Part shown: in pieces, positions 1 to 5,499 of the stretch | How the letters are laid out: each line of letters opens with the position of its first letter | How positions within the stretch are numbered: the stretch's first letter is position 1 | Origin: an uncultured Clostridium sp. | Lineage (GTDB): Bacteria > Bacillota > Clostridia > Clostridiales > Clostridiaceae | Assembly (NCBI GenBank): GCA_934755305.1 | Contig: CAKVLD010000124.1 | Coordinates: 1 to 5,499 of the forward strand | DNA: 5,499 nt | Reading direction: 5' to 3' | Program-made: the position numbers and the translations under genes | Notes under the pieces: model-generated | Told to the model about the DNA's origin: nothing | Database searches by the model: none | Seen by the model: the letters and a program-made list of their open reading frames with translations, nothing else

Positions 1-8
1 CATAAATA

Positions 9-37
9 TTGAATATTTAATAAAAGTATGTTAAAAT
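9..37 (+). promoter_or_regulatory. Putative sigma-A promoter with extended -10
   Basis: A -35-like TTGAAT (9-14) is followed after 17 bases by TAAAAT (32-37), which is preceded by TG at 29-30 with one base between, giving an extended -10 arrangement. Transcription would start near 43-45, leaving a very short leader before the GGAG at 53-56. It would drive the FtsK-like gene and probably tcpC, tcpD and tcpE. Such boxes can arise by chance in AT-rich DNA, but spacing, the TG element and the position before the first ribosome binding site all agree. Confidence 0.5.
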
Positions 38-52
38 ATCTAACATCAAAAA

Positions 53-67
53 GGAGTAATATAAATT
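53..67 (+). promoter_or_regulatory. Ribosome binding site with an apparent ATT start
   Basis: GGAG at 53-56 follows a run of A. Eight bases later lies ATT (65-67), the first codon of the open frame that encodes the FtsK-like protein; the codon just before it (62-64) is TAA. The nearby ATG at 69-71 has 12 bases of spacing and reads only Met-Thr-stop. There is no ATG, GTG or TTG in the coding frame between 65 and 226. The site therefore implies either a rare ATT start or loss of one base at the original start. Confidence 0.55.
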
Positions 68-1228
68 AATGACATAAAAGAAGACATAAAAACACTACAA
101 ACAAGCATAAATCAAGAAGAAAGAAAAAAAGTAACTTTATATTGGAATGACAATGTTATAAAAGAAAAGGATAACTTAGTTTCCATAGGAAGAAATGAAG
201 TAGAAGAAATAGTAGTTGACTTTGATGTGGATCCTCACTTTTTAGTAGCAGGGGCAACAGGCTCAGGTAAATCTGTAACTATAAGATCTATTGTTTGGCA
301 GTTTTTAGCACGTGGACATAAATGTTTTTTTGTAGATTTTAAAGCCGGTTTAGAGTTTTCTGATGGATATAAAAGATATGGAGAAACCATTATTGATAGG
401 CCAAAGCTTTTAGAAGTTTTAAAAACTTTAGTTAAAGAAAATGGATTGAGACAAAAGGCTTTATTAGAAGTAGGAGCTAAAAATATAAATCAATATAACA
501 AAAAAAGCTCTAAGAAGATGTATAGAGTGCTTTTAGTTATTGATGAACTTGCAGAAGTAATAGATCCTAATTCTGTACCTAAGGAAGAAAAAGAAATAGC
601 AGATGAAATTACTGGTATATTATCATCCTTTGGTAGAGTTGCAAGAGCAACAGGAATACACATGATATTTGGAATACAACGTCCTGATGCTAATGTTGTT
701 AATGGTCAAATTAGAAGTAATGTTACTGGAAGAATTTGTGGAAGAGTTCCTTCAGGAAAAGCTTCAGAGATTGTTTTAGATGATCCTTCAGCAGCTTCAT
801 TACCTAAGGTAAAAGGAAGGATGATATATCAAAATGCAGGAGAAATGATAGAGTTTCAAGGATATTTCTTTGATGATGATAAAGATTTAAGAAAAGTGAA
901 AGTACCAGGTGATAGATTACTTGTTGGAGGTGATGTTGGATGCGATGATGGAGAAGAGCTTTATCCTAGAAAAGTTAATAAAAAACAAAAGAAATTTAAT
1001 TTAAATACTTCAATAGAAAAATTAAAAGACAAAATAAAGATATTTAAATTTAAAAGAAAGACAAAAGAGAATAAAAATATTGAAGATGATATTTTAGCCG
1101 AAGATAATCTGGATGAATTTGAAAGTGGAATTATTAACTGGACATCTGAAAAAAGAGACATGGAAAATAAAGCAGAAGTTAAGAAATCAACTATTTCAAA
1201 TGAAATGGATGATTATTATATAGATTAA
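65..1228 (+). CDS. FtsK/SpoIIIE-type DNA translocase of a conjugation system (TcpA/TcpB-like)
   Basis: This is an ATP-driven DNA pump of the FtsK/HerA class, which in tcp-type systems acts as the coupling protein bringing DNA to the membrane channel. Counted from ATT at 65 (387 residues), Walker A GATGSGKS is at 63-70, Walker B VLLVIDE at about 155-161, and an RATG version of the RAAG box at about 194-197. An FtsK-typical GIHMIFGIQRP segment follows, then a segment like the FtsK 'RSN..GRI..RV' stretch. The C-terminal 90 or so residues are Lys- and Asp/Glu-rich and look disordered. There is no N-terminal transmembrane pair, unlike full-length TcpA, so it is either a soluble paralogue (its place directly before tcpC is that of tcpB in pCW3) or a truncated TcpA. 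Coding character clearly extends upstream of the GTG at 227, which lacks a ribosome binding site. The start is uncertain (ATT, or a frameshifted ATG). tcpC follows after 24 bases. Confidence 0.85.
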   Translation: MNDIKEDIKTLQTSINQEERKKVTLYWNDNVIKEKDNLVSIGRNEVEEIVVDFDVDPHFLVAGATGSGKSVTIRSIVWQFLARGHKCFFVDFKAGLEFSDGYKRYGETIIDRPKLLEVLKTLVKENGLRQKALLEVGAKNINQYNKKSSKKMYRVLLVIDELAEVIDPNSVPKEEKEIADEITGILSSFGRVARATGIHMIFGIQRPDANVVNGQIRSNVTGRICGRVPSGKASEIVLDDPSAASLPKVKGRMIYQNAGEMIEFQGYFFDDDKDLRKVKVPGDRLLVGGDVGCDDGEELYPRKVNKKQKKFNLNTSIEKLKDKIKIFKFKRKTKENKNIEDDILAEDNLDEFESGIINWTSEKRDMENKAEVKKSTISNEMDDYYID

Positions 1229-1252
1229 TATTAAGAAAAGGAGTGTGATGAA

Positions 1253-2260
1253 ATGTTTTTTAAGAAAAAATGCACTAATGAAAAAATTGATAAAGAAAAA
1301 AATAAGGATAAAAGTAAGAAAAAATTCTTAGACAAGCCTGTTAAACTTAAAAGTGCTACAGGAATTAGGGTCGCAAGATTTACATTATGGGCATTAATAG
1401 TATTTTTAACAATTAGAGGTGCTATAAGTGTTTTAAGGCCTGATCCAATTAATTCTATCTTAGATAGTCAAAAGAATTTTGAAGCCAAGCTCTCAAAGGA
1501 AAATTTATTAGAGAGTAGGGCTTTTTCTTTTGCAGAAAATTTTACAGAAGAATACTTTAATTTATTTTTTGGAGATTCTGAAGACTACACTAATAGATTA
1601 AGCAAATATATGGATAAAGAAATAATTAACTCTTTAGATAAAAGTGGTTATATGACAACAGATTATGTTAAGGCCTACTCAGTTGAAAGATATTCAGAAA
1701 CTCAAGTAGATGTATTTGTTTATGCGAAAGTTCAGTTTAGAACTGAAAAACCAGAACAAGATAAAATCCAGGATGTAACCAAAAGACAATATGATGTTAA
1801 TCAGAGAGATGTATATGTAAAAGTGCCAATTTACTTTGATGAAAATGGGAATATGATTGTTGAAGATGCACCTTTACTAGTAGCAGCTCCTGAAAAAGTA
1901 AATTACAAACTTAAAGATAGTTATTTAGGAAAAGAAGTAGCTAATAATGATACAACTAATGCAATAAAAGATAGCTTAAATCAATTTTTAAAATCTTATT
2001 ATCAAGAAGATCAAACACAAGTAGATTATTTCTTGAAAACACCAGGAAGCATAAAAGCTGTTAGATCTGATAATAGCTTCAACGGAATAGAATCAATAAA
2101 GGTTATTGTCTTAGGCTCAAATAAGTATAAAGCCATTGTTGAAAATAAAATAACTTCTTCAGGAAAAAATTTAAAGCAAAAAGTTAATTTAGATTTAGTT
2201 TTTGAAGGTGATAAATATTTAATTGAAAGTATGGATACTAGAACTTTAAACATAAAGTAA
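1253..2260 (+). CDS. tcpC: TcpC-like, VirB8-type conjugation scaffold protein
   Basis: The 335-residue protein has a strongly basic N-terminal cytoplasmic tail (residues 1-38, Lys-rich), one transmembrane helix at about 43-61 (FTLWALIVFLTIRGAISVL), and a long extracellular part. The outer region fits two NTF2-like domains, about 85-210 and 235-335, as known for TcpC of C. perfringens and ORF13 of Tn916, which are VirB8-like. VirB8-like proteins form the inner scaffold of the transfer channel. The assignment rests on topology, length, sequence feel (a YFNLFFGDSEDYTNRL segment near 101-116) and gene order. AGGAG at 1239-1243 lies 9 bases before the ATG. An ATG at 1248 is in another frame and gives only a short peptide. 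Gaps to both neighbours are about 22-24 bases, consistent with one operon. Confidence 0.85.
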   Translation: MFFKKKCTNEKIDKEKNKDKSKKKFLDKPVKLKSATGIRVARFTLWALIVFLTIRGAISVLRPDPINSILDSQKNFEAKLSKENLLESRAFSFAENFTEEYFNLFFGDSEDYTNRLSKYMDKEIINSLDKSGYMTTDYVKAYSVERYSETQVDVFVYAKVQFRTEKPEQDKIQDVTKRQYDVNQRDVYVKVPIYFDENGNMIVEDAPLLVAAPEKVNYKLKDSYLGKEVANNDTTNAIKDSLNQFLKSYYQEDQTQVDYFLKTPGSIKAVRSDNSFNGIESIKVIVLGSNKYKAIVENKITSSGKNLKQKVNLDLVFEGDKYLIESMDTRTLNIK

Positions 2261-2282
2261 AAGATTTGGAGGGATTAATACA

Positions 2283-2621
2283 ATGAGAAATTTATTAAAC
2301 AATATTAAAAACAAGGTTACAAATAGAAAGCAGCAAATAAAAGCAGCACTTATAACACTTTATTTATCTATTGGAATTGCAACGCCAGTATTTGCAGTAC
2401 CTAACGTTGCTGAAAATGCTTCAAGGTGGTTTCTAGATCAGATTTTTTGGGTTGTAATTGGAGTTGCATTTATAATGGCAGCTAGAGCATATAACAAAAA
2501 TAACACAGTTAAAATGATTGCTTCAATTGTAATAGGTGGAGTATTATTAGTTTTTGTAAAAAATCCAACTATGCTAGAAAACTTCGGTAACTGGGTTATT
2601 GAAATATTTGGGGTGAGGTAA
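2283..2621 (+). CDS. tcpD: TcpD-like small membrane protein, pilin-like architecture
   Basis: The 112-residue protein has a basic N-terminus (1-20), a hydrophobic segment at about 21-38 ending in TPVFA before VPN (a plausible signal peptidase site), then two more hydrophobic helices at about 53-67 and 77-93 separated by a short polar turn (RAYNKNN). The name follows from its position between tcpC and tcpE in the pCW3-type order; I see no catalytic motif. The long leader plus two helices resembles VirB2-type pilin subunits, but that is inference from layout only. GGAGGG at 2268-2273 lies 9 bases before the ATG. The stop codon directly abuts the TTG start of tcpE, suggesting translational coupling. 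Confidence 0.75.
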   Translation: MRNLLNNIKNKVTNRKQQIKAALITLYLSIGIATPVFAVPNVAENASRWFLDQIFWVVIGVAFIMAARAYNKNNTVKMIASIVIGGVLLVFVKNPTMLENFGNWVIEIFGVR

Positions 2622-2978
2622 TTGGAAGAGATAATTTTAAGAAGCTATAATAAAGTTCACACTGTAGAGCAAAATTGGTACAGCATAGGAAGTATAAAGC
2701 TTCCTGCCCCTATTAATCCATCAGTAGCAATATGTTTTTTTTCTTTATCAGTAAGTATTTTATTAATAGATCAATTTGCCAAAATACCAATACCAGGAAT
2801 GATTAAGTTTGGAATTATTCCATACCTAATAACAAGAAGAATTAAAGAAAATAAAAAGGATGGAAAGAGTTTAATAAAATATTATAAATCTTATATTCCT
2901 TTCAAACTTAATGAAAAGATTCAATATGAAAGGTTTAAACCAATTGAAAAGATAGGTAAAATTAAGTTTTTCCATTAA
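2622..2978 (+). CDS. tcpE: TcpE-family conjugation membrane protein
   Basis: The 118-residue protein has a short N-terminal region, two hydrophobic segments (about 31-49 and 58-71) and a basic cytoplasmic C-terminus. The stretch PGMIKFGIIPYLITRRIKEN followed by KKDGKSLIKYYKSY is typical of TcpE-family proteins, which are small essential membrane parts of tcp and Tn916-type transfer systems (Tn916 ORF17). The start is TTG immediately after the tcpD TAA, with G-rich GGGGTGAGG at 2610-2618 as ribosome binding site, so translation is probably coupled to tcpD. The last 50 or so codons form the first unit of a tandem repeat that continues downstream in broken form. An AGGAG (2980-2984) right after the stop has no good start codon behind it. 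Confidence 0.87.
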   Translation: MEEIILRSYNKVHTVEQNWYSIGSIKLPAPINPSVAICFFSLSVSILLIDQFAKIPIPGMIKFGIIPYLITRRIKENKKDGKSLIKYYKSYIPFKLNEKIQYERFKPIEKIGKIKFFH

Positions 2979-2984
2979 AAGGAG

Positions 2985-3020
2985 AAATAGATAGGTTGCA
3001 ACCAATACCTATCTATTTTT
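2985..3020 (+). terminator. Hairpin 1 after tcpE, terminator-like
   Basis: Arms AAATAGATAGGT (2985-2996) and ACCTATCTATTT (3007-3018) pair perfectly over 12 bases around a 10-base loop, and the 3' side runs into TTTTT (3016-3020). The stem is AU-rich, with two G-C pairs at its top and one lower down, so termination may be partial. It lies 7 bases after the tcpE stop and could end or attenuate the upstream transcript before tcpF. The loop contains part of a GGTTGCAACC palindrome. Confidence 0.75.
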
Positions 3021-3065
3021 AAGAAAATCTATGAAAAAATAATCATCAATATATATTTTAGAAAA

Positions 3066-3093
3066 GTTATTAAATTTAGTCAAATTTAATAAC
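3066..3093. repeat. 12-base inverted repeat around AGTC at unit junction 1
   Basis: GTTATTAAATTT (3066-3077) and AAATTTAATAAC (3082-3093) are perfect inverted repeats separated by AGTC. The outer bases of the right arm come from the tcpE-derived sequence of the next unit and the inner bases from the spacer of the previous one, so the palindrome spans the duplication junction. It could be a protein-binding site, a second RNA hairpin, or a trace of the event that made the array. Confidence 0.8.
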
Positions 3094-3238
3094 AAGAAGA
3101 ATTAAAGAAAATAAAAAGGATGGAAAGAGTTTAATAAAATATTATAAATCTTATATTTCTTTCAGATTTAAGGAAAAGATTTAACATGAAAGATTTAAAC
3201 CAATCGAAAAGATAGATAAAATTAAGTTTTCCCATTAA
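3086..3238 (+). pseudogene. tcpE C-terminal fragment, copy 2 (stop inside)
   Basis: The frame corresponds to tcpE residues 69 to the stop. It begins LITRRIKENKKDGKSLIKYY, identical to tcpE, then diverges (PFKLNEKI becomes SFRFKEKI). A Gln codon has become TAA at 3182-3184; the rest still reads as HERFKPIEKIDKIKFSH and ends at the matching stop. There is no start codon or ribosome binding site, so it is a fossil rather than a gene. The AGGAG that follows the tcpE stop is lost here by a change to AAGC. Confidence 0.9.
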
Positions 3239-3243
3239 AAAGC

Positions 3244-3279
3244 AAATAGATAGGTTGCAACCAATACCTATCTATTTTT
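3244..3279 (+). terminator. Hairpin 2 in the repeat array, terminator-like
   Basis: The hairpin is the same as the first: 5' arm 3244-3255, loop 3256-3265, 3' arm 3266-3277, followed by a T run to 3279. It is identical in arms and loop although the neighbouring tcpE fragment has lost its frame. Confidence 0.72.
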
Positions 3280-3324
3280 AAGAAAATTTATGAAAAAAAA
3301 ATCATCAATATATATTTTAGAAAA

Positions 3325-3352
3325 GTTATTAAATTTAGTCAAATTTAATAAC
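3325..3352. repeat. 12-base inverted repeat around AGTC at unit junction 2
   Basis: This is an exact second copy of the junction palindrome: arms 3325-3336 and 3341-3352 with AGTC between. Confidence 0.8.
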
Positions 3353-3497
3353 AAGAAGAATTAAGTAAAATAGGAAGGCGGGCAAGAGTTTAATAAAATA
3401 TTATAAATCTTATATTCCTTTCAGATTTAAAGAAAAGATTCAATATGAAAGATTTAAACCAATTGAAAAGATAGGTAAAATTAAATTTTCCCATTAA
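3345..3497 (+). pseudogene. tcpE C-terminal fragment, copy 3 (stop inside)
   Basis: The same tcpE residues are encoded, but a TAA at 3366-3368 interrupts the frame after LITRRIK, next to a diverged patch (GGAAGGCGGGCAAG). From there it reads KSLIKYYKSYIPFRFKEKI and QYERFKPIEKIGKIKFSH, close to tcpE. It shares the SFRF/PFRF-type changes and the TTTTCCCATTAAAAAGCAAA ending with copy 2 rather than with tcpE itself. It has no start codon. Confidence 0.88.
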
Positions 3498-3502
3498 AAA
3501 GC

Positions 3503-3536
3503 AAATAGATAGGTTGAAACCAATACCTATCTATTT
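3503..3536 (+). terminator. Hairpin 3 in the repeat array, weakened T run
   Basis: Both 12-base arms (3503-3514 and 3525-3536) are unchanged, the loop has one change (GCAAC to GAAAC), and the T run is broken to TTTG. The structure is kept while the terminator tail is degraded, so it may no longer terminate well. Confidence 0.6.
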
Positions 3537-3584
3537 GTAAGAAATTTTATCTAAAAAAGGTCTATCAATAGATATTTTATAAAA

Positions 3585-3612
3585 GTTATTAAATTTAGTC
3601 AAATTTAATAGC
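3585..3612. repeat. Inverted repeat around AGTC at unit junction 3
   Basis: This is the third copy, with arms 3585-3596 and 3601-3612. One base differs (A to G at 3611), which would still allow a U-G pair in RNA. A reduced relative, AGTCAAATTTATT at 3761-3773, lies just before the tcpF ribosome binding site. Confidence 0.72.
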
Positions 3613-3662
3613 AAGAAAAACTAAAGAAAATAAAAATTATAGAAAAACTTCAATGCCATTAA
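3605..3662 (+). pseudogene. tcpE C-terminal fragment, copy 4 (internal deletion)
   Basis: Only the two ends of the tcpE fragment remain: LIARKTKENKN at the left and the CCATTAAAA that contains the tcpE stop at the right. About 95 bases between them are missing compared with the other copies, and the final stop is out of frame with the left part. This is the most diverged unit and the one next to tcpF. Confidence 0.75.
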
Positions 3663-3669
3663 AAGGGAA

Positions 3670-3702
3670 TAGATGCGCTTAAATTAAAGCACATCTACTT
3701 TT
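3670..3702 (+). terminator. Hairpin 4 before tcpF, different stem sequence
   Basis: TAGATGCGCTT (3670-3680) pairs with AAAGCACATCTA (about 3687-3697) with one C-A mismatch around a 6-base loop, followed by CTTTTC. It occupies the same place in the unit as hairpins 1-3 (just after CCATTAAAA), but both arms have a different sequence and still pair. It lies about 90 bases before the tcpF start and would act on any transcript entering tcpF. Confidence 0.65.
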
Positions 3703-3788
3703 CAGTTTAAGTGGTAATGAGAAGTTTTTCCTATTAAATTTTAAAAAAATTTTAAAAATTAGTCAAATTTATTAAAAGGAGTGAGAAA

Positions 3789-5499
3789 ATGTTTAAATTT
3801 CCAATTAAATATTATGATGATAATATAATATTTACCGAAGATGGTTGCTATGGAGCTTTTGAAATTAAAGGGGTAGATTATGAAAATAAAAGTAGAGATA
3901 GTAAAATAAGAGTATTAGACAATTTAACTAACTTTTTAGTAGATATAACTACTGAAGCTAAAATACTTATAATACCCACAAAGCAAGAAGTAGATAAGAT
4001 TATAAGAAAAAATTATAAGGTTATGAATAAAGAAGATCCCTTAGCTGAACTAGCAGAAGTCTATAGTGAAGGCGTAATCGATTATTTAAAAGAAAAAGAA
4101 GTTACTAAAAAAGCAAAAGATGAAAATGGAAATGAAATTGAATATAGTGAAAAATCTATAGACTATAGAACTATAATTTTAGTTAAATTTGAAGATTTAT
4201 CTGAGAATGATATGTTAAAGAAATTAGGACAATGTTTTGAATACCTATTAGATAGCCCTAAAAAGGCTCTAGATTATTTTTTAGGGGTTAGGGATAACAA
4301 TATACTACAAAGTAAAATAGAGGCTTTTAAAAAACGTTCTGGGGCTTTTATAAGGCAAAATGAATTAAGAGTTAATTTAAAGGCTCTAAAAAATAAAGAT
4401 TTGGAATGGCTTTATAGAAGAATTAATAAGAGAGGCCTTGAAAAAGAAGCTGTTAAAACAGGCTTTATTCCTTTGGCAAATTATAATTTAAGAGAAGAAA
4501 CAAATGATATTGAAATAGATCCATTAACTTTAGATATTAAGTGTTTATTTGAAGGTAAAATATCAAATATTGATAGAGCTTTAAAAATATCAACGGAGGA
4601 TGGAGATAGTTATCAGTCATTTTTAACACTAACAGAGATGCCTGATTTAAGATTTCCAGGAAGTGAGTATATATTTACTACTCAAGAGTTTAATTTTCCT
4701 ATTGAAACTTGTATAACTATAAAAAGCTTAAGTAATTTAGAAAGTAAACACTTTGTTAATAGATCTAAAAAGAAGGTTGAATCGGAAATTAATAATGCAA
4801 ATGAAGTTAATTTAAATGCCAGCGATGATACCTATATAGCCTTAGATGAAGTTAGAGATATGGAAATAGAAGTTAATTCAAGAAAGAAATTAGCAAAGAC
4901 AACCATATCTTTTTGTATTTCTGCAGATAACAAAGATACTCTTGAGAATAATGTAAGTGATGTTATGACCTTTTATAAAGATTCAAACTTTGGCATTCAA
5001 AGATCTGTTGCAGATCAATTAAAGTTATATATGGAATTTATACCAGGAGCAAGTAGATATACTGAAGATTTTGTTAGAATAATGTCTTATAAAACTATAG
5101 CAGGAACTGGAATAGGGGTTAGAAGGGAACTAGGAGATGAAGAAGGCTTTTACTTAGGTGAAACTGCCATAGTATCAAGAAAAGTATTTTTAAATATGGC
5201 TAGAGCTTGCTTAGAAAATAAAAGTGCATCAGCTACTCTTTATGGGAATCTAGGAACAGGAAAAAGTTTTGCTGCTAATCTTATAGTGCTTCTCCATGTT
5301 ATATTTGGTGGATATGCACTGGTTTTTGATCCTAAAAGTGAAAGGAACAATTGGATTAGGCATTTGCCTTGGTTAGACGGCCTTATAAGCATAGTCAGAT
5401 TAACAGCAGAAGAAAAGTATACTGGAATGTTAGATCCCTTTAATATCTATAGAGATAGTATTGAGGAAGCTATAGAATTAGCTGTAAACATAGTAATAG
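3789..5499 (+). CDS. tcpF: TcpF-like, VirB4-type conjugation ATPase (3' end outside window)
   Basis: The open frame runs from ATG at 3789 without a stop to the window end, giving 570 codons of a protein that in this family is usually over 800 residues (Tn916 ORF16, VirB4/TraC-like). Such ATPases sit at the cytoplasmic face of the channel and power assembly or transfer. The N-terminal 480 or so residues are the family's less conserved region; a charged insertion rich in Lys and Glu lies near 100-127. Walker A is GNLGTGKS at 486-493, followed by ALVFDPKSERNNW (D514, P515, E518), which matches the conserved strand after Walker A in VirB4 and TraC proteins. Walker B and later motifs lie beyond the window. 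AGGAG at 3777-3781 is 7 bases before the ATG. I see no convincing promoter in front of it, so it probably depends on read-through of the upstream hairpins. Confidence 0.9.
   Translation, partial: MFKFPIKYYDDNIIFTEDGCYGAFEIKGVDYENKSRDSKIRVLDNLTNFLVDITTEAKILIIPTKQEVDKIIRKNYKVMNKEDPLAELAEVYSEGVIDYLKEKEVTKKAKDENGNEIEYSEKSIDYRTIILVKFEDLSENDMLKKLGQCFEYLLDSPKKALDYFLGVRDNNILQSKIEAFKKRSGAFIRQNELRVNLKALKNKDLEWLYRRINKRGLEKEAVKTGFIPLANYNLREETNDIEIDPLTLDIKCLFEGKISNIDRALKISTEDGDSYQSFLTLTEMPDLRFPGSEYIFTTQEFNFPIETCITIKSLSNLESKHFVNRSKKKVESEINNANEVNLNASDDTYIALDEVRDMEIEVNSRKKLAKTTISFCISADNKDTLENNVSDVMTFYKDSNFGIQRSVADQLKLYMEFIPGASRYTEDFVRIMSYKTIAGTGIGVRRELGDEEGFYLGETAIVSRKVFLNMARACLENKSASATLYGNLGTGKSFAANLIVLLHVIFGGYALVFDPKSERNNWIRHLPWLDGLISIVRLTAEEKYTGMLDPFNIYRDSIEEAIELAVNIVI

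Larger units (their letters stand above)
2827..3776 (+). repeat. Tandem array of about 260-base units derived from the tcpE 3' end
   Basis: Matching landmarks (AACAAGAAG or its variant) fall at 2831, 3091, 3350 and 3610, giving steps of 260, 259 and 260 bases. The first unit is the real tcpE end plus its downstream hairpin and spacer. Units 2 and 3 are full length, and unit 4 is shortened by about 95 bases and more diverged, ending at the tcpF ribosome binding site. Units 1 and 2 are identical over the first 71 bases (2827-2897) and differ at only two of 106 positions over 2985-3090, but the stretch between is more diverged. The array fills the whole tcpE-tcpF gap. No transposase, target duplication or CRISPR-like spacing is present, so duplication followed by unequal crossing-over is the simplest origin. 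Confidence 0.93.

Noticed and set aside
227..229. GTG as start of the FtsK-like gene
   Set aside because: There is no ribosome binding site before it, it falls 24 bases before Walker A, and the frame upstream keeps coding character back to 65.
961..1161. Reverse-strand open frame of 66 codons
   Set aside because: It lies wholly inside the FtsK-like gene, is a low-complexity Phe/Leu/Ser-rich mirror of the Lys-rich tail, and has no ribosome binding site.
1248..1250. Alternative ATG for tcpC five bases upstream
   Set aside because: It is in another frame, is only 4 bases from the AGGAG, and gives a peptide of about 20 residues.
2026..2253. Reverse-strand open frame of 75 codons
   Set aside because: It is an antisense shadow of the tcpC 3' end with no supporting signals.
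2996..3022. Eight-codon TTG frame (LQPIPIYF) across hairpin 1, possible leader peptide
   Set aside because: The TTG is 11 bases from the AGGAG, and that AGGAG is missing in the later units, so there is no sign of conservation.
2827..3776. CRISPR array or insertion sequence as explanation of the repeats
   Set aside because: The units are about 260 bases long, contiguous, and derived from tcpE. There are no unique spacers, transposase frame, terminal inverted repeats or target duplications.
3703..3776. Separate promoter for tcpF
   Set aside because: The stretch is nearly all A and T, and TATTAAAT-like boxes occur by composition alone; no TTGACA-like box sits at suitable spacing.

Overview
The window is very AT-rich. 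All genes lie on the + strand, with AGGAG-type ribosome binding sites and A/T-ending codons, which points to a low-GC Firmicute, most likely Clostridium. The gene content is the core of a conjugation operon of the tcp type, known from the Clostridium perfringens pCW3 plasmid family and related to the Tn916/ICEBs1 transfer modules. The sequence alone does not show whether it sits on a plasmid or an integrated element.

Layout: a near-consensus promoter (9-37) precedes an FtsK/SpoIIIE-type DNA translocase (65-1228). Its start is anomalous: the only start codon in frame and suitably placed is ATT, and the nearby ATG opens a two-codon frame. Next come a VirB8-like TcpC protein (1253-2260), a small TcpD-like membrane protein with pilin-like architecture (2283-2621), and a TcpE-family membrane protein that starts at TTG directly after the tcpD stop (2622-2978). 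After an 810-base gap comes the VirB4-like ATPase TcpF (3789 to the window end), cut just after its Walker A region.

The gap between tcpE and tcpF (2979-3788) is the unusual part. It is a tandem array with a period of about 260 bases whose first unit begins inside tcpE. Each unit carries a decayed copy of the tcpE 3' end (about the last 50 codons), a terminator-like hairpin, a spacer and, at each unit junction, a 12-base inverted repeat around AGTC. There are three full units plus one shortened unit. The reading frames of the copies are broken, but the hairpin arms are kept; in the last unit both arms have changed while pairing is retained. The array therefore puts up to four hairpins between the membrane-channel genes and the motor ATPase gene.

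How the genes work together (family knowledge plus inference): the FtsK-like protein would deliver or pump DNA to the transfer channel, TcpC would form the VirB8-like scaffold, TcpD and TcpE would be small integral membrane parts, and TcpF would power assembly or transfer. The hairpin array could lower tcpF expression relative to the upstream genes.
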